A DNA stretch of 64,000 nucleotides from Acetoanaerobium sticklandii (GTDB lineage Bacteria > Bacillota > Clostridia > Peptostreptococcales > Filifactoraceae). Made by a program: the position numbers and the translations under genes. The stretch lies in the NCBI RefSeq assembly GCF_000196455.1, contig NC_014614.1, forward strand, positions 1,720,001-1,784,000, in the 5' to 3' direction. A model generated the notes under the pieces. That model saw nothing but the letters and a program-made list of their open reading frames with translations, was not told where the DNA came from and did no database searches. The first letter of the stretch is position 1, and the number at the start of each line of letters is the position of its first letter. This document shows positions 18,019 to 26,397 of this stretch, in pieces.

Positions 18019-18075
18019 GAATACATTTTGTTTGTTTATATTACCACTCACAAAAGTACTTTGTCAATTGTATTT

Positions 18076-18798
18076 TTAAAGTACCTTACTTAAAAAATCA
18101 ATAGTTCTTGGATGAGAAGCACAAGTAAATATTTCTTTTGGGCTTCCAGATTCAACTACTGCTCCCTCATCCATAAAAAGAACTCTATCTGCAACTTCAC
18201 GGGCAAATCCCATCTCATGCGTTACCACAATCATAGTTACATCTTCATTTGCTAGGCTCTTCATAAGCTCAAGCACTTCTCCCACCATTTCTGGATCAAG
18301 AGCTGAAGTTGGTTCATCAAATAGCATAGCTTTTGGCTTCATAGCAAGAGCTCTTGCTATAGCAACCCTTTGTTTTTGCCCTCCAGAGAGTTTACTAGGA
18401 AACTCATTTTTCTTATCTGATAAGCCTATTCTTTCTAATAAAGCAAGCCCTATTTCATTTGCTTCTTCAGTAGAATACTTCTTTAGAAGTATAGGTGCCA
18501 TAGTTATATTTTCAAGTACAGTCTTATTTGGAAAAAGGTTAAATTGCTGAAATACCATTCCAATTTGTTGTCTGTATGAATTTAATATTTTTGAATCCTT
18601 AGTTATTAGTTTTCCTTCAAAATGAACATCCCCATCACAGGGTGGTTCAAGAAAATTAATGCATCTTAGCAATGTACTTTTTCCAGAACCACTAGGTCCA
18701 ATAATCGCTAATACTTCGCCTTTATTAATTTCTTCATCGATTCCTTTTAATACATGTAAATCTCCAAATTTTTTGTGGATATTATTTAATTTAATCAC
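18076..18798 (-). CDS. Polar amino acid ABC transporter ATP-binding protein
   Basis: A 240-residue GlnQ/ArtP-like ATPase. GPSGSGKSTLLRC is Walker A, LSGGQKQRVAIARAL the signature, MLFDEPTSALDP Walker B and VTHEM the H loop. The start is taken as GTG at 18798: the upstream ATG at 18819 carries AAAGGAG, which is this gene's own ribosome site, inside it. It overlaps the permease gene by 8 bases. Last gene of the operon, downstream of the T-box-controlled binding protein and permease. Confidence 0.92.
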   Translation of the reverse strand: MIKLNNIHKKFGDLHVLKGIDEEINKGEVLAIIGPSGSGKSTLLRCINFLEPPCDGDVHFEGKLITKDSKILNSYRQQIGMVFQQFNLFPNKTVLENITMAPILLKKYSTEEANEIGLALLERIGLSDKKNEFPSKLSGGQKQRVAIARALAMKPKAMLFDEPTSALDPEMVGEVLELMKSLANEDVTMIVVTHEMGFAREVADRVLFMDEGAVVESGSPKEIFTCASHPRTIDFLSKVL

Positions 18799-19429
18799 TT
18801 GCTTGTAATCTCCTTTCAATTACTCCAAATCCTTTTGATAAGACAGCTGTCAAAATAAAATATATAAGTGCCGCCACAAGAAGTGGTTCAAATGGTTTAT
18901 ATGTTATCCCCCTAATGGTATCTACATTGTACATAAGGTCGTGAAGGCCAATAACTGATACTATAGCCGATTCCTTAATTAGCACTATAAATTCATTGCC
19001 AAGTGCAGGTAATATGTTTTTAAAAGCCTGAGGAAGTATTACCTCTTTATATGCCATGGCTCCCGTCATTCCTAAGGACTTTGTTGCTTCAAACTGACCT
19101 TTATCTACAGCCATTATTCCAGCTCTTATTATTTCTGCAATATATGCTGATGAATTAATTGACATTGCTATTACTCCAGCTACAAACATGGGGATGTCCT
19201 TTAGTCCGTAATATACTATATATAGCTGTACTAATAATGGAGTTCCTCTTATAAATGCAATATAGGCTCCAGAAATATTTTGTAATATCTTAAATTTTGA
19301 CAGCTTCATAATAGATAGAACTATTCCGCCTATTAATCCTAAAATAACAGTGATAAAGCTTAGCATCAAAGTGTTTGATGTTCCAGATATAAAAAATTTA
19401 TAGTAGTCAACAAGAAATCCAAAATCCAT
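18791..19429 (-). CDS. Polar amino acid ABC transporter permease
   Basis: A 212-residue His/Glu/Gln/Arg-type permease with about five membrane helices. The EAA loop that contacts the ATPase reads GQFEATKSLGMTGAMAYKEV with the family's G at the expected place. AAAAGGAG precedes the ATG. Middle gene of the transporter operon, 29 bases downstream of the binding-protein gene. Confidence 0.92.
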   Translation of the reverse strand: MDFGFLVDYYKFFISGTSNTLMLSFITVILGLIGGIVLSIMKLSKFKILQNISGAYIAFIRGTPLLVQLYIVYYGLKDIPMFVAGVIAMSINSSAYIAEIIRAGIMAVDKGQFEATKSLGMTGAMAYKEVILPQAFKNILPALGNEFIVLIKESAIVSVIGLHDLMYNVDTIRGITYKPFEPLLVAALIYFILTAVLSKGFGVIERRLQASD

Positions 19430-19458
19430 AATTATGCTCCTTTTATTAAGTAAAAATA

Positions 19459-20259
19459 TTACTGTGCTGATAATTCCGTTGCTTCAATAATATATTTTTC
19501 TAATGTTTTATCTTCAATAATAGTTTCAAGCGTGCTATTTATTTGGCTTAGTAAATCCTCTTGGTTCTTATTAATAGCAAGAGCTACTCCACCTTCAGAG
19601 CCTAAATCAAGATTGTTTACTGCTATGCTTTCATTTGCATCAGCATAAGATTTAGCAACTACCTCCGCTAAGATGATTCCATCAATTTTGCCACTTTGTA
19701 ATTCCATTATAAGATTTGGAATTTTGCTAATAGCAACTTTTTCTGAATCAGGAAACTGTGTATCTGCTATTTCCTCTTGTATCGTTCCTTTTTGAACTCC
19801 AACTTTAAGTCCTTTGAAATCTTCAGGGGCTTTTAACATATCTACTTTATCTGCTGCAACAAGCATAGTTGAATGAGCATCATAGTAAACAATTGAAAAA
19901 TCTACTGATTTTTTTCTTTCTTCAGTTGGATTCATTCCCGCTGCTATAAAGTCAATTTTTTTACCAGTTAATGCTGCAAGAAGTCCATCAAACTTCATAT
20001 CTACAATTTCTAGCTCAACACCCATATCCTCTGCTATTTTCTGAGCAATTGCTATATCAAATCCAACATAAGTATCCACTCCATTTATTTCTTTATGAAA
20101 TTCATATGGAGGATAATCAGCTGATGTTCCCACAACGATTTTCCCTTTTTCCTTAATCATTTCAACAGCACTTTTCTCTTCCTCGGCTGAAGAGCTACAC
20201 CCAACAAAGCTTAAAACCATTAAAATAGCCACACCTAATCCCATTAATTTCTTTTTCAT
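19459..20259 (-). CDS. Amino acid ABC transporter substrate-binding lipoprotein
   Basis: A 266-residue extracellular binding protein (SBP_bac_3 family) tethered by a lipid: a signal peptide with lipobox LSFVGC (Cys about 21) is followed by an acidic linker. The domain has GTSADYPPYEF, YVGFDIAIAQKIAEDMG, the ligand-contact FIAAGMNPTEERKKSVDFS and GVQKGTIQE. AAAGGAGG precedes the ATG. First gene of the operon and directly downstream of a T-box leader, so synthesis should rise when the matching tRNA is uncharged. The ligand is probably the amino acid read by that leader. Confidence 0.92.
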   Translation of the reverse strand: MKKKLMGLGVAILMVLSFVGCSSSAEEEKSAVEMIKEKGKIVVGTSADYPPYEFHKEINGVDTYVGFDIAIAQKIAEDMGVELEIVDMKFDGLLAALTGKKIDFIAAGMNPTEERKKSVDFSIVYYDAHSTMLVAADKVDMLKAPEDFKGLKVGVQKGTIQEEIADTQFPDSEKVAISKIPNLIMELQSGKIDGIILAEVVAKSYADANESIAVNNLDLGSEGGVALAINKNQEDLLSQINSTLETIIEDKTLEKYIIEATELSAQ

Positions 20260-20333
20260 AACATTTCCTCCTTTAATTATTGTTTAGTCAATGGTTATGC
20301 AGACGATTTTCTAAAAATGAGCTTTCTTTGCAT

Positions 20334-20379
20334 AAAAAAAACTCCCGTCCACAATTTTAAAAAATTGGGACGAAAGTTA
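20334..20379 (-). terminator. T-box-controlled terminator
   Basis: Arms CGTCCCAATTTT and AAAATTGTGGACG form a stem on the minus strand, followed by eight T (20334-20341). It sits just after the T-box sequence, whose antiterminator would compete with it. Confidence 0.88.
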
Positions 20380-20620
20380 TACTTCCGCGGTACCACCCAT
20401 ATTAACACAAGGTTCTCTCTTTGGTACGGAGATAAACTCTCGATACCTATCCAAGATAACGGTAGGATTCCGTCTGACCTTAGAGCTTTACAGCTTTCTT
20501 GCCAGAGACTCTGAGAAGCTCTCAATATAGTTGTTCTCGATTGGGCTCACACCATCCCCAACTCGCTGTAACCGACTTCTATATATTCTCATCTCGTCAA
20601 CGTCATATTGCATAATTATT
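20334..20620 (-). promoter_or_regulatory. T-box leader upstream of the amino acid transporter
   Basis: On the minus strand, the near-invariant T-box GGGTGGTACCGCGG is at 20385-20398. Upstream is stem I with the GATGGTGTGAGCCC apical motif, and a specifier loop region reading GAACAA between a helix TCGGTT/AATCGA and a helix ending CTATAT. AAC (asparagine) is the best reading of the specifier; ACA (threonine) cannot be ruled out. The leader controls the ABC transporter operon that follows. Confidence 0.88.
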
Positions 20621-20736
20621 AACTTGTTCTCAATGATACAAAATTCAAACCGAGTTGTCAACTATAAAATAAAAATATTATAAAAAAAATTATAATTCTA
20701 AAATTATAATTCTAAAATTTTAATCTTAAAATTAAT

Positions 20737-21369
20737 TTAAATCATTTGCTCTTGGATAATAGATTTTAACTTAGCAACTACTAAATCTATAGCTACCGCA
20801 TTATGACCACCTTCTGGTATTATTATATCCGCATAGCGCTTATTTGGCTCAATAAATTGTAAATGTGCTGGTCTAACAGTTGCAAGGTACTGGGCTATAA
20901 CAGAATCAACTGTTCTACCTCTTTCATTTATGTCTCTTTGTATTCTTCTAAGTATTCTAATATCAGCATCAGTATCTACAAATATTTTTATGTCGAGAAG
21001 ATTTCTCAGTCTCTCATCTTCTAAAATCATTATTCCTTCGACTATTATGATACTTCTCGGATGAACAGTTACAGTTTTATCTCTAAATCTAGTGTGATTT
21101 TCAAAATCATAAACAGGCTTTTCTATGGTTTGTCCTTCTAGCAATAAATTTAAATGCTCAATTAATAAATCGTTATCAAATGCAAGAGGATGATCATAAT
21201 TAGCTTTTATTCTCTCTTCCATAGGAAGATTAGTTTGATCCTTGTAATATGCATCTTGCTCAATCATAGCTATATCTGACGGAGGTATGTTTTCTATAAT
21301 TGTCTTCACTACTGTACTTTTTCCAGAACCAGTTCCTCCAGTTATTCCAATAAAAATAGGTCTTAGCAC
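20737..21369 (-). CDS. udk: Uridine kinase
   Basis: A 210-residue P-loop kinase that makes UMP/CMP from uridine/cytidine with ATP or GTP. Walker A GITGGTGSGKST is at residues 8-19; IEQDAYYKD, YDHPLAFD, the YDFENHTR lid motif and IVEGIMIL are all family-typical, and the RRIQRDINERGRT segment binds nucleotide. The start is GTG with AAGGGTGG upstream. The 95 bases after the stop are an AT-rich stretch with a short direct repeat of ATTATAATTCTAAA and no clear terminator. Confidence 0.95.
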   Translation of the reverse strand: MLRPIFIGITGGTGSGKSTVVKTIIENIPPSDIAMIEQDAYYKDQTNLPMEERIKANYDHPLAFDNDLLIEHLNLLLEGQTIEKPVYDFENHTRFRDKTVTVHPRSIIIVEGIMILEDERLRNLLDIKIFVDTDADIRILRRIQRDINERGRTVDSVIAQYLATVRPAHLQFIEPNKRYADIIIPEGGHNAVAIDLVVAKLKSIIQEQMI

Positions 21370-21422
21370 CTAAATTCCACCCTTCAAATTTAAAATTATA
21401 CTCTTCTCTATAAGATTATAAT

Positions 21423-21480
21423 AAAAAAAAGCCTTTAGCGCATCTATAATTTTAATATCTATGTGCTTAAAGCTTTTTTA
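21423..21480 (-). terminator. Terminator of the GntR/ABC-2 operon
   Basis: An imperfect stem (AAGCTTTAAGCACAT / ATGCGCTAAAGGCTT on the minus strand) followed by nine T. It lies about 45 bases beyond the stop of the last gene of the operon. Confidence 0.65.
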
Positions 21481-21523
21481 TATGAATATAATTGAGTTTT
21501 TACTTCCATTTTGACGCTTTAAA

Positions 21524-22144
21524 TTATTTTTCCATTTTATCAATGTAAATTTTATTATTATCATCTAGCTTAACAGTAAAACCCTGATAAACACGATATC
21601 CTTCGTCGCTTTCAAATTTGCTAAAGTCAATTATTCTCGAATCTATATGGATATATTTTACTATTTCCCTATTATTAGTAAAAACTAGTACAGAGTCAGC
21701 TTTACCACTTAAATAATTTTCTTTTCCTAATATTTTAGGATTATCAATCGGAAGTCTAGTTTCGTAATTTTTATCTATTTTTAATACATCAGAATTCTTA
21801 ATGCCTGCTTTCTCAATAACCTTTTCTACTTCATCAGTATTGCTTACATACATGTTATCCCAAATTTCATATGAATCGTAAGTGTTGTTATATCTAAAGC
21901 TAGGATAAAAGCCTCTACTATTGTAATTTTCAATATCTTCAGGTCTATTTTCGATATCCTTCTCATAATACAGCTTATTATTAATCAAATCCTGCCTAAT
22001 GCTAAGTAGTTCAATTTCTTGATTAGTCTCTATGCTTGTTTCTCTATAAGGCGATTTAAGACCCATATTGCCTGTAAACATACCTATCAATAAAAAAACC
22101 AAAGATATGAGTAGAATTTTTTTATGATTACTTGTTAATTTCAT
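21524..22144 (-). CDS. Uncharacterised membrane-anchored protein of the ABC-2 operon
   Basis: A 206-residue protein with one N-terminal membrane helix (about 10-28) and an extracytoplasmic domain rich in Tyr, Asp and Asn, without a motif I recognise. TAGGAGG precedes the ATG. It is the last gene of the GntR-ATPase-permease operon, 11 bases after the permease, so it probably assists or senses the transporter. It has no lipobox and no cysteines in the mature part. Confidence 0.6.
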   Translation of the reverse strand: MKLTSNHKKILLISLVFLLIGMFTGNMGLKSPYRETSIETNQEIELLSIRQDLINNKLYYEKDIENRPEDIENYNSRGFYPSFRYNNTYDSYEIWDNMYVSNTDEVEKVIEKAGIKNSDVLKIDKNYETRLPIDNPKILGKENYLSGKADSVLVFTNNREIVKYIHIDSRIIDFSKFESDEGYRVYQGFTVKLDDNNKIYIDKMEK

Positions 22145-22155
22145 AACTTCACCTC

Positions 22156-23193
22156 CTAGGATGCTCTATTTTTTTGAATTAGATAAAGAGGTATTTTATA
22201 TCCTGCAAATCCCCCTACTACATAGCCTATAAATAAACCTGGTGTTCCAAGTTCTATCATTTCACTAAATATTATTCCTCCAGCTAGAATACTTGATAAA
22301 AATACCCCAAGTCTAAAGAACCCTTCTAGTGATTCAAATGTCAATACCTCTGAATTTTTCTCCATTTTAGAAAGGTCGAATAAAACTAAAGCTATTAAAA
22401 GCATTCCAATAGCAACAGCTAATAATCTAAACGAAAAAAATATTTGGGCTGATTGAGAATAATCGAATGTTCTAAAGAAAAATTGCATCGGAGTTATCAT
22501 TTCGAAATACTTTGAAACAGAGCGAACTGCATTTTCATAGGCAAGCTCTTTCCCGTTAATCAAAGTATAAAGTGAACTATAACTCAAATAAAACATTTCA
22601 TAAAATACAATAGGAAATACCCCAAAAATATAAGTGCATATAAATTGGCCTATTGATGATCCAAACAGCATCCCTATGATACAGCTAAACGAAAACATAG
22701 AAATCGCAAAAGCTGAATAACTAAATATCCAAATCATTATTTGACTGCTAGTAAACATCATTCCTACATAATCACTGGTTAACCTCATAATTAACAAAGA
22801 AATTCCAGACATTAAGATAGGAACAACTAAAATAAATATACCTAACACAATTTTATTAAAAAATATTTCAAATCTACTAAATGGTCCTGAAATCATTATT
22901 TCAATTGTTTTTTTTCGTTTTTCTTCACCTATAAGAGCAACTGATAAAGCAACTGGAATTATAATTAGAGCAATAATAACCAGTTCATTTTCTAAATTCA
23001 AAACTCTTCTTAAAGTGTAAAGTAAATTGTTCATAGTATCATAAGAGTTAGAATTTAATTTTGATAAGTTTCTAGCTACGTTATATGGCACAGCCATGAT
23101 AAGCAAAATTAAATAGCTATAAAAAAACCATTTAGTTATATGCCAGTCTTTTCTTAGCAAGGTCTTATTAAATGGCAATATTTTTGACAGCAT
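22156..23193 (-). CDS. ABC-2 type transporter permease
   Basis: A 345-residue integral membrane protein with about six or seven helices. LIGEEKRKKTIEIMISGP is the coupling-loop motif of ABC-2 permeases (the EEKRxGTxE pattern). It overlaps the ATPase gene by 26 bases and has AGGAGAAGG before its ATG. Together with the ATPase it probably forms an exporter of a peptide, antibiotic or lipid; the substrate is unknown. Confidence 0.8.
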   Translation of the reverse strand: MLSKILPFNKTLLRKDWHITKWFFYSYLILLIMAVPYNVARNLSKLNSNSYDTMNNLLYTLRRVLNLENELVIIALIIIPVALSVALIGEEKRKKTIEIMISGPFSRFEIFFNKIVLGIFILVVPILMSGISLLIMRLTSDYVGMMFTSSQIMIWIFSYSAFAISMFSFSCIIGMLFGSSIGQFICTYIFGVFPIVFYEMFYLSYSSLYTLINGKELAYENAVRSVSKYFEMITPMQFFFRTFDYSQSAQIFFSFRLLAVAIGMLLIALVLFDLSKMEKNSEVLTFESLEGFFRLGVFLSSILAGGIIFSEMIELGTPGLFIGYVVGGFAGYKIPLYLIQKNRAS

Positions 23194-24067
23194 ATCCTTC
23201 TCCTCCCATTCTGTGTATAAATATCTCCTCTAATGTCATATCTAATTTTTCCATAATAATCGGATTATATTTTATTGCATTACTTTTAAATATTTCATAA
23301 TGCTCGTCAATCACTATTTCATATACTTTTCCATAGTGTTTTATAGAAAGTAATTTAAATTCTTCTTCGAATGCTTTAGGCATAGCTGTTTCAAAAGCAA
23401 TCTGAATTTTTTTATATTTATATTTTAAATCTTCCATATCATCTTGAAGAATGATTTTTCCTTTATCCATAAACCCTACTCTATCTGAAACCTGCTCTAA
23501 TTCGGAAATATTATGAGTTGAAATAAGCACGCTTGTATCTCTAGAGGATACATCCTGAACAATTAAATTAAGTACTTCTCTTCTCACAAAAGGATCTAGC
23601 CCTGAAGTTGGCTCATCCATTAATATTACCTTTGGCATACAGCTTAAATTAATAAGTAATGAAAGCTGAGTTTTCATTCCCTTGGAAAGATGTTTGATTC
23701 TTTTCTTTTCAGAAAAAGTAAAAATCTCTCTAAGTATTTGGTAGCGTTCTTCATTCCAATTTTTGCACATACCCTTGTAAAATTCCTTCATCTCTTTTAC
23801 TGTAAAAGTAGGATAGAAATTTAAATTATCTGGAACATACCCTATGCATGAGCGTATTTCATGTGAAGATGCAATATCTATTCCGTCTAGAGTTACACTT
23901 CCTTCATCTGGCATGTATATACCTGCAAGTAACTTTATAAGAGTTGTTTTACCAGCTCCATTTGGGCCTATTAAACCATAAATCGAGCCCGCTTTTAAGT
24001 TTATATCTACTCCTTTTATTACTGGATCATTAGAATACCTTTTATAAATATTATTACCTATTATCAT
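23168..24067 (-). CDS. ABC transporter ATP-binding protein
   Basis: A 299-residue ATPase: Walker A GPNGAGKTTLIK, signature LSKGMKTQLSLLINL (a variant of LSGGQ with LSKGM, as in YtrB-like exporters), Walker B VILMDEPTSGLDP, H loop STHNI, then a C-terminal accessory domain of about 80 residues. The start at 24067 follows AAGGGG; the GTG at 24076 lies within that site. Its start is six bases past the GntR stop. Confidence 0.88.
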   Translation of the reverse strand: MIIGNNIYKRYSNDPVIKGVDINLKAGSIYGLIGPNGAGKTTLIKLLAGIYMPDEGSVTLDGIDIASSHEIRSCIGYVPDNLNFYPTFTVKEMKEFYKGMCKNWNEERYQILREIFTFSEKKRIKHLSKGMKTQLSLLINLSCMPKVILMDEPTSGLDPFVRREVLNLIVQDVSSRDTSVLISTHNISELEQVSDRVGFMDKGKIILQDDMEDLKYKYKKIQIAFETAMPKAFEEEFKLLSIKHYGKVYEIVIDEHYEIFKSNAIKYNPIIMEKLDMTLEEIFIHRMGGEGYAVKNIAI

Positions 24068-24072
24068 TTTCT

Positions 24073-24456
24073 TCACCCCTTTATGACAATGTCATCATAA
24101 ATATCCTTTATATAATCAATAAGTTCATCCTTTGAAAGATCTAAATATATAGCCTCCACAACTAATTTTTTTAATTCTTCCATGAGCTGACTCCTTTTTA
24201 AAATTTTATTATTAGCTTGTATATCATCAGAAATAAAAGTCCCTTTTCCTCTTAATGTACTTATAATTCCTTGTCGCTCTAGCTCCTGATATGCTTTTTG
24301 AACAGTGTTTGGATTGAGTGTCATTTCCTTAGCCATATCTCTTACTGATGGAAGCCTTTCTCCAGGAATAAGTACTCCCTTTACAACCAGTTCCTTTATA
24401 GAATCAATTATTTGCTCATATATAGGCGTACGACTTCTCATATCGATTTTAAACAA
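24073..24456 (-). CDS. GntR-family (YtrA subfamily) repressor
   Basis: A 127-residue regulator: N-terminal winged helix (RTPIYEQIIDSIKELV, PSVRDMAKEM, NPNTVQKAYQELE, RGKGTFIS) and the short two-helix C-terminal tail of the YtrA subfamily, which controls adjacent ABC transporters. The TTG at 24456 is chosen as start: it lies eight bases after GGGAGG and gives the family N-terminus MFKIDMRSRTPIYEQ. First in the ABC-2 operon with a palindromic operator just upstream. Confidence 0.88.
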   Translation of the reverse strand: MFKIDMRSRTPIYEQIIDSIKELVVKGVLIPGERLPSVRDMAKEMTLNPNTVQKAYQELERQGIISTLRGKGTFISDDIQANNKILKRSQLMEELKKLVVEAIYLDLSKDELIDYIKDIYDDIVIKG

Positions 24457-24472
24457 TTTATTCACCTCCCAA

Positions 24473-24526
24473 ATAAGTACTAACTGTACTAATATAAATA
24501 ATACACTTAGAAATAAAAAAAGTCAA
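24473..24526 (-). promoter_or_regulatory. Sigma-A promoter and YtrA-type operator of the ABC-2 operon
   Basis: On the minus strand TTGACT (24521-24526), a 17-base spacer and TATTAT (24498-24503) form a strong promoter. Immediately downstream, AGTAC-TAACT-GTACT (24476-24490), extended at 24473-24493, is a palindrome over the likely transcription start. The regulator encoded first in the operon probably binds it and represses itself. Confidence 0.7.
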
Positions 24527-24598
24527 ACCAATTTATTTGATTTGATTTTTTCATATTAATAGATATAGTTGTTCCTTTTATTACTTTGTGAATGTGTA

Positions 24599-25096
24599 TC
24601 AATTGCTTTGTTTTTGCTTTATAGCCTCTTTCTTAATTTGAAGCTCATTTAAGTCAAGAATTTTATCTGCTCTTCTTGATATTAGATAGGTGACTAGAAT
24701 TGCTGCAAAAAGCCTTGCCGCAAACAATATCCACCCATTTGCTCCTACAGCCACAAAGATTAGAGTGTCTTCAAAAATAGCATGACAGCTAGCTAAAAAT
24801 ACTATAAGAAGAACCAAATCTTTCTTAGAAAGATTTCCTTCTTTTGAGCTTTGTATTATTACTCCTGCTCCATATGACAGCCCAAATGTCAAACCAATAA
24901 GCAATGGAAATGCTGATTCCTGAGACATATTAAAAAAATTTGTTATAGGCTTTAAAAATCCACTTATATAATCTAAAACTTTGTAATCCTTAGCTACCTG
25001 CATCACTATCATAAGTGGTATTACTATGAGTGCAATATTAAATACAGAGTTTATACTTCCTGATGCCGCCTCAATAAAAATATCAATGAAATTCAT
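24599..25096 (-). CDS. Gate-domain (nucleoside recognition) membrane protein, second of a pair
   Basis: A 165-residue protein with about four membrane helices, belonging to the Gate/nucleoside-recognition group that includes SpmB and YjiG. The glycine-rich GLTFGLSYGAGVIIQ and the helix with ASCHAIFEDTLIF are the conserved parts. It overlaps the preceding gene by one base (TAATG), so the two half-size proteins are probably made together and pair in the membrane. Transport function is assumed for the family; substrate unknown. Confidence 0.75.
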   Translation of the reverse strand: MNFIDIFIEAASGSINSVFNIALIVIPLMIVMQVAKDYKVLDYISGFLKPITNFFNMSQESAFPLLIGLTFGLSYGAGVIIQSSKEGNLSKKDLVLLIVFLASCHAIFEDTLIFVAVGANGWILFAARLFAAILVTYLISRRADKILDLNELQIKKEAIKQKQSN

Positions 25097-25527
25097 TAGA
25101 GTGTAACACCTCCAATCAATGTCCCATAAATAAATCCAGCTAAAATCATCAATGATAATCTCATTAAAACTACTTTAGATGCACTGACATTTAGCTTCTT
25201 TACAACTGCTGTCTCCATAAAAAGAGAATGAGAAAATGAAAGCATAAGTGCTATAACCGTAACCTCAAATGGAGTAAGAGAAAGGGCTTTTATCGCTCCA
25301 ATAGCTGCGTAGATGTTGAGCATATTTCCCATAACTAAAACAATCGCTGCTTCACCCGGTAGATTAAAAAAATTCATAAATGGTTCAAAAATCTTAGCCA
25401 TAAAATCCAGTACTGGAGTATGCCCTAAAAAAGTAACAAAGAAATATACGGGAATAACTATTTTGGCTAACATCCAAGTTGTTTCTAGGCCTTTTTTAAA
25501 GCCATTTTTTAATGATGTAACTAACAA
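25096..25527 (-). CDS. Gate-domain (nucleoside recognition) membrane protein, first of a pair
   Basis: A 143-residue protein with about four helices; PVLDFMAKIFEPFMNFFNLPGEAAIVLV and FSHSLFMETAVVKK match the SpmA/YjiH-like half of the Gate family. The start is TTG with GGAGG eight bases before it. It lies 13 bases downstream of an unknown membrane protein and one base overlaps the next Gate gene. Such pairs occur in spore maturation loci and in catabolic loci; the context here does not decide. Confidence 0.75.
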   Translation of the reverse strand: MLVTSLKNGFKKGLETTWMLAKIVIPVYFFVTFLGHTPVLDFMAKIFEPFMNFFNLPGEAAIVLVMGNMLNIYAAIGAIKALSLTPFEVTVIALMLSFSHSLFMETAVVKKLNVSASKVVLMRLSLMILAGFIYGTLIGGVTL

Positions 25528-25539
25528 TGAATAACCTCC

Positions 25540-26133
25540 TTACATAGAAACTCTGATGTGAATTAAAAGTGCTAATGTGAAAATAAAATTCACGAAAATA
25601 TATCCATAGCGGGATTTTTTACTTATAAGATTTGCTCCTTCAAGCAGTTCAGATATCTCTTCTTTAAAATTAATTTTTTCTGATATACTTCTCATATTTG
25701 AAAAATGAACCAAAATCATTTTTCTGTAAGATATAGTATACAATAAGCTAATTTCGCTTATTCCTTTATCTATATGCAGGGATGATTTATAACAGGATGA
25801 TTCTATATCATAGCTTGCTAATACTTTATTAGCACAAGTACAAAAACTTTTCCAATCTGTATTAAAAATTACTGTTGAGTTATTGCTAAGTATATACCTG
25901 ACTATAAAAAAAAGAACTAGCATTCCATAAATCAGCTCTACTACAGACAAGCCGTATTTGCTACTAAACTGAATCCCATAAATAATGGGTTTTTCAATTA
26001 ATGCAATAAAGTAAACACATACTGAACCAAAGAAATTCTCATAATATGCTCTTTTAGAAATTGACATATAAAATATATTTATAAGATTAAGAATAAGCAT
26101 CCAACCTACAATGAAAGATAAGGCTCTTTCCAT
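25540..26133 (-). CDS. Uncharacterised membrane protein
   Basis: A 197-residue protein with about four membrane helices (two N-terminal, one near 65-80, one at the C-terminus) around a soluble middle containing two close cysteines (CTCANK) and a third (SSCYKS). I do not recognise the family. AAGGGTGA precedes the ATG. It is the first gene of a three-gene set with the two Gate-domain proteins. Confidence 0.55.
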   Translation of the reverse strand: MERALSFIVGWMLILNLINIFYMSISKRAYYENFFGSVCVYFIALIEKPIIYGIQFSSKYGLSVVELIYGMLVLFFIVRYILSNNSTVIFNTDWKSFCTCANKVLASYDIESSCYKSSLHIDKGISEISLLYTISYRKMILVHFSNMRSISEKINFKEEISELLEGANLISKKSRYGYIFVNFIFTLALLIHIRVSM

Positions 26134-26397
26134 AACATCACCCTTGCCCCTTAGTATCTGCTAAACTATAGAAACATATTACTATAATATCTAAAATTGG
26201 AGGAATTTACAATTGATATTACATGTATTTTGAATACAATTCAACTCAATAAAAAATTTAATATATAAATTTTAACTTAGCTTACTTCATTTTTATTTTA
26301 CCAAACATATGTTCTTTTTAAAGTTTTAGTTGTATAATGTAATTATAGTAATATAACTTAAGATAAATTATTAGTATTTATGTAGTGAGGTTAAGCT

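Noticed and set aside
20295..20525. Open frames on both strands at 20295-20525
   Set aside because: They lie wholly inside the T-box leader, whose conserved RNA sequence explains the region; there is no ribosome site.
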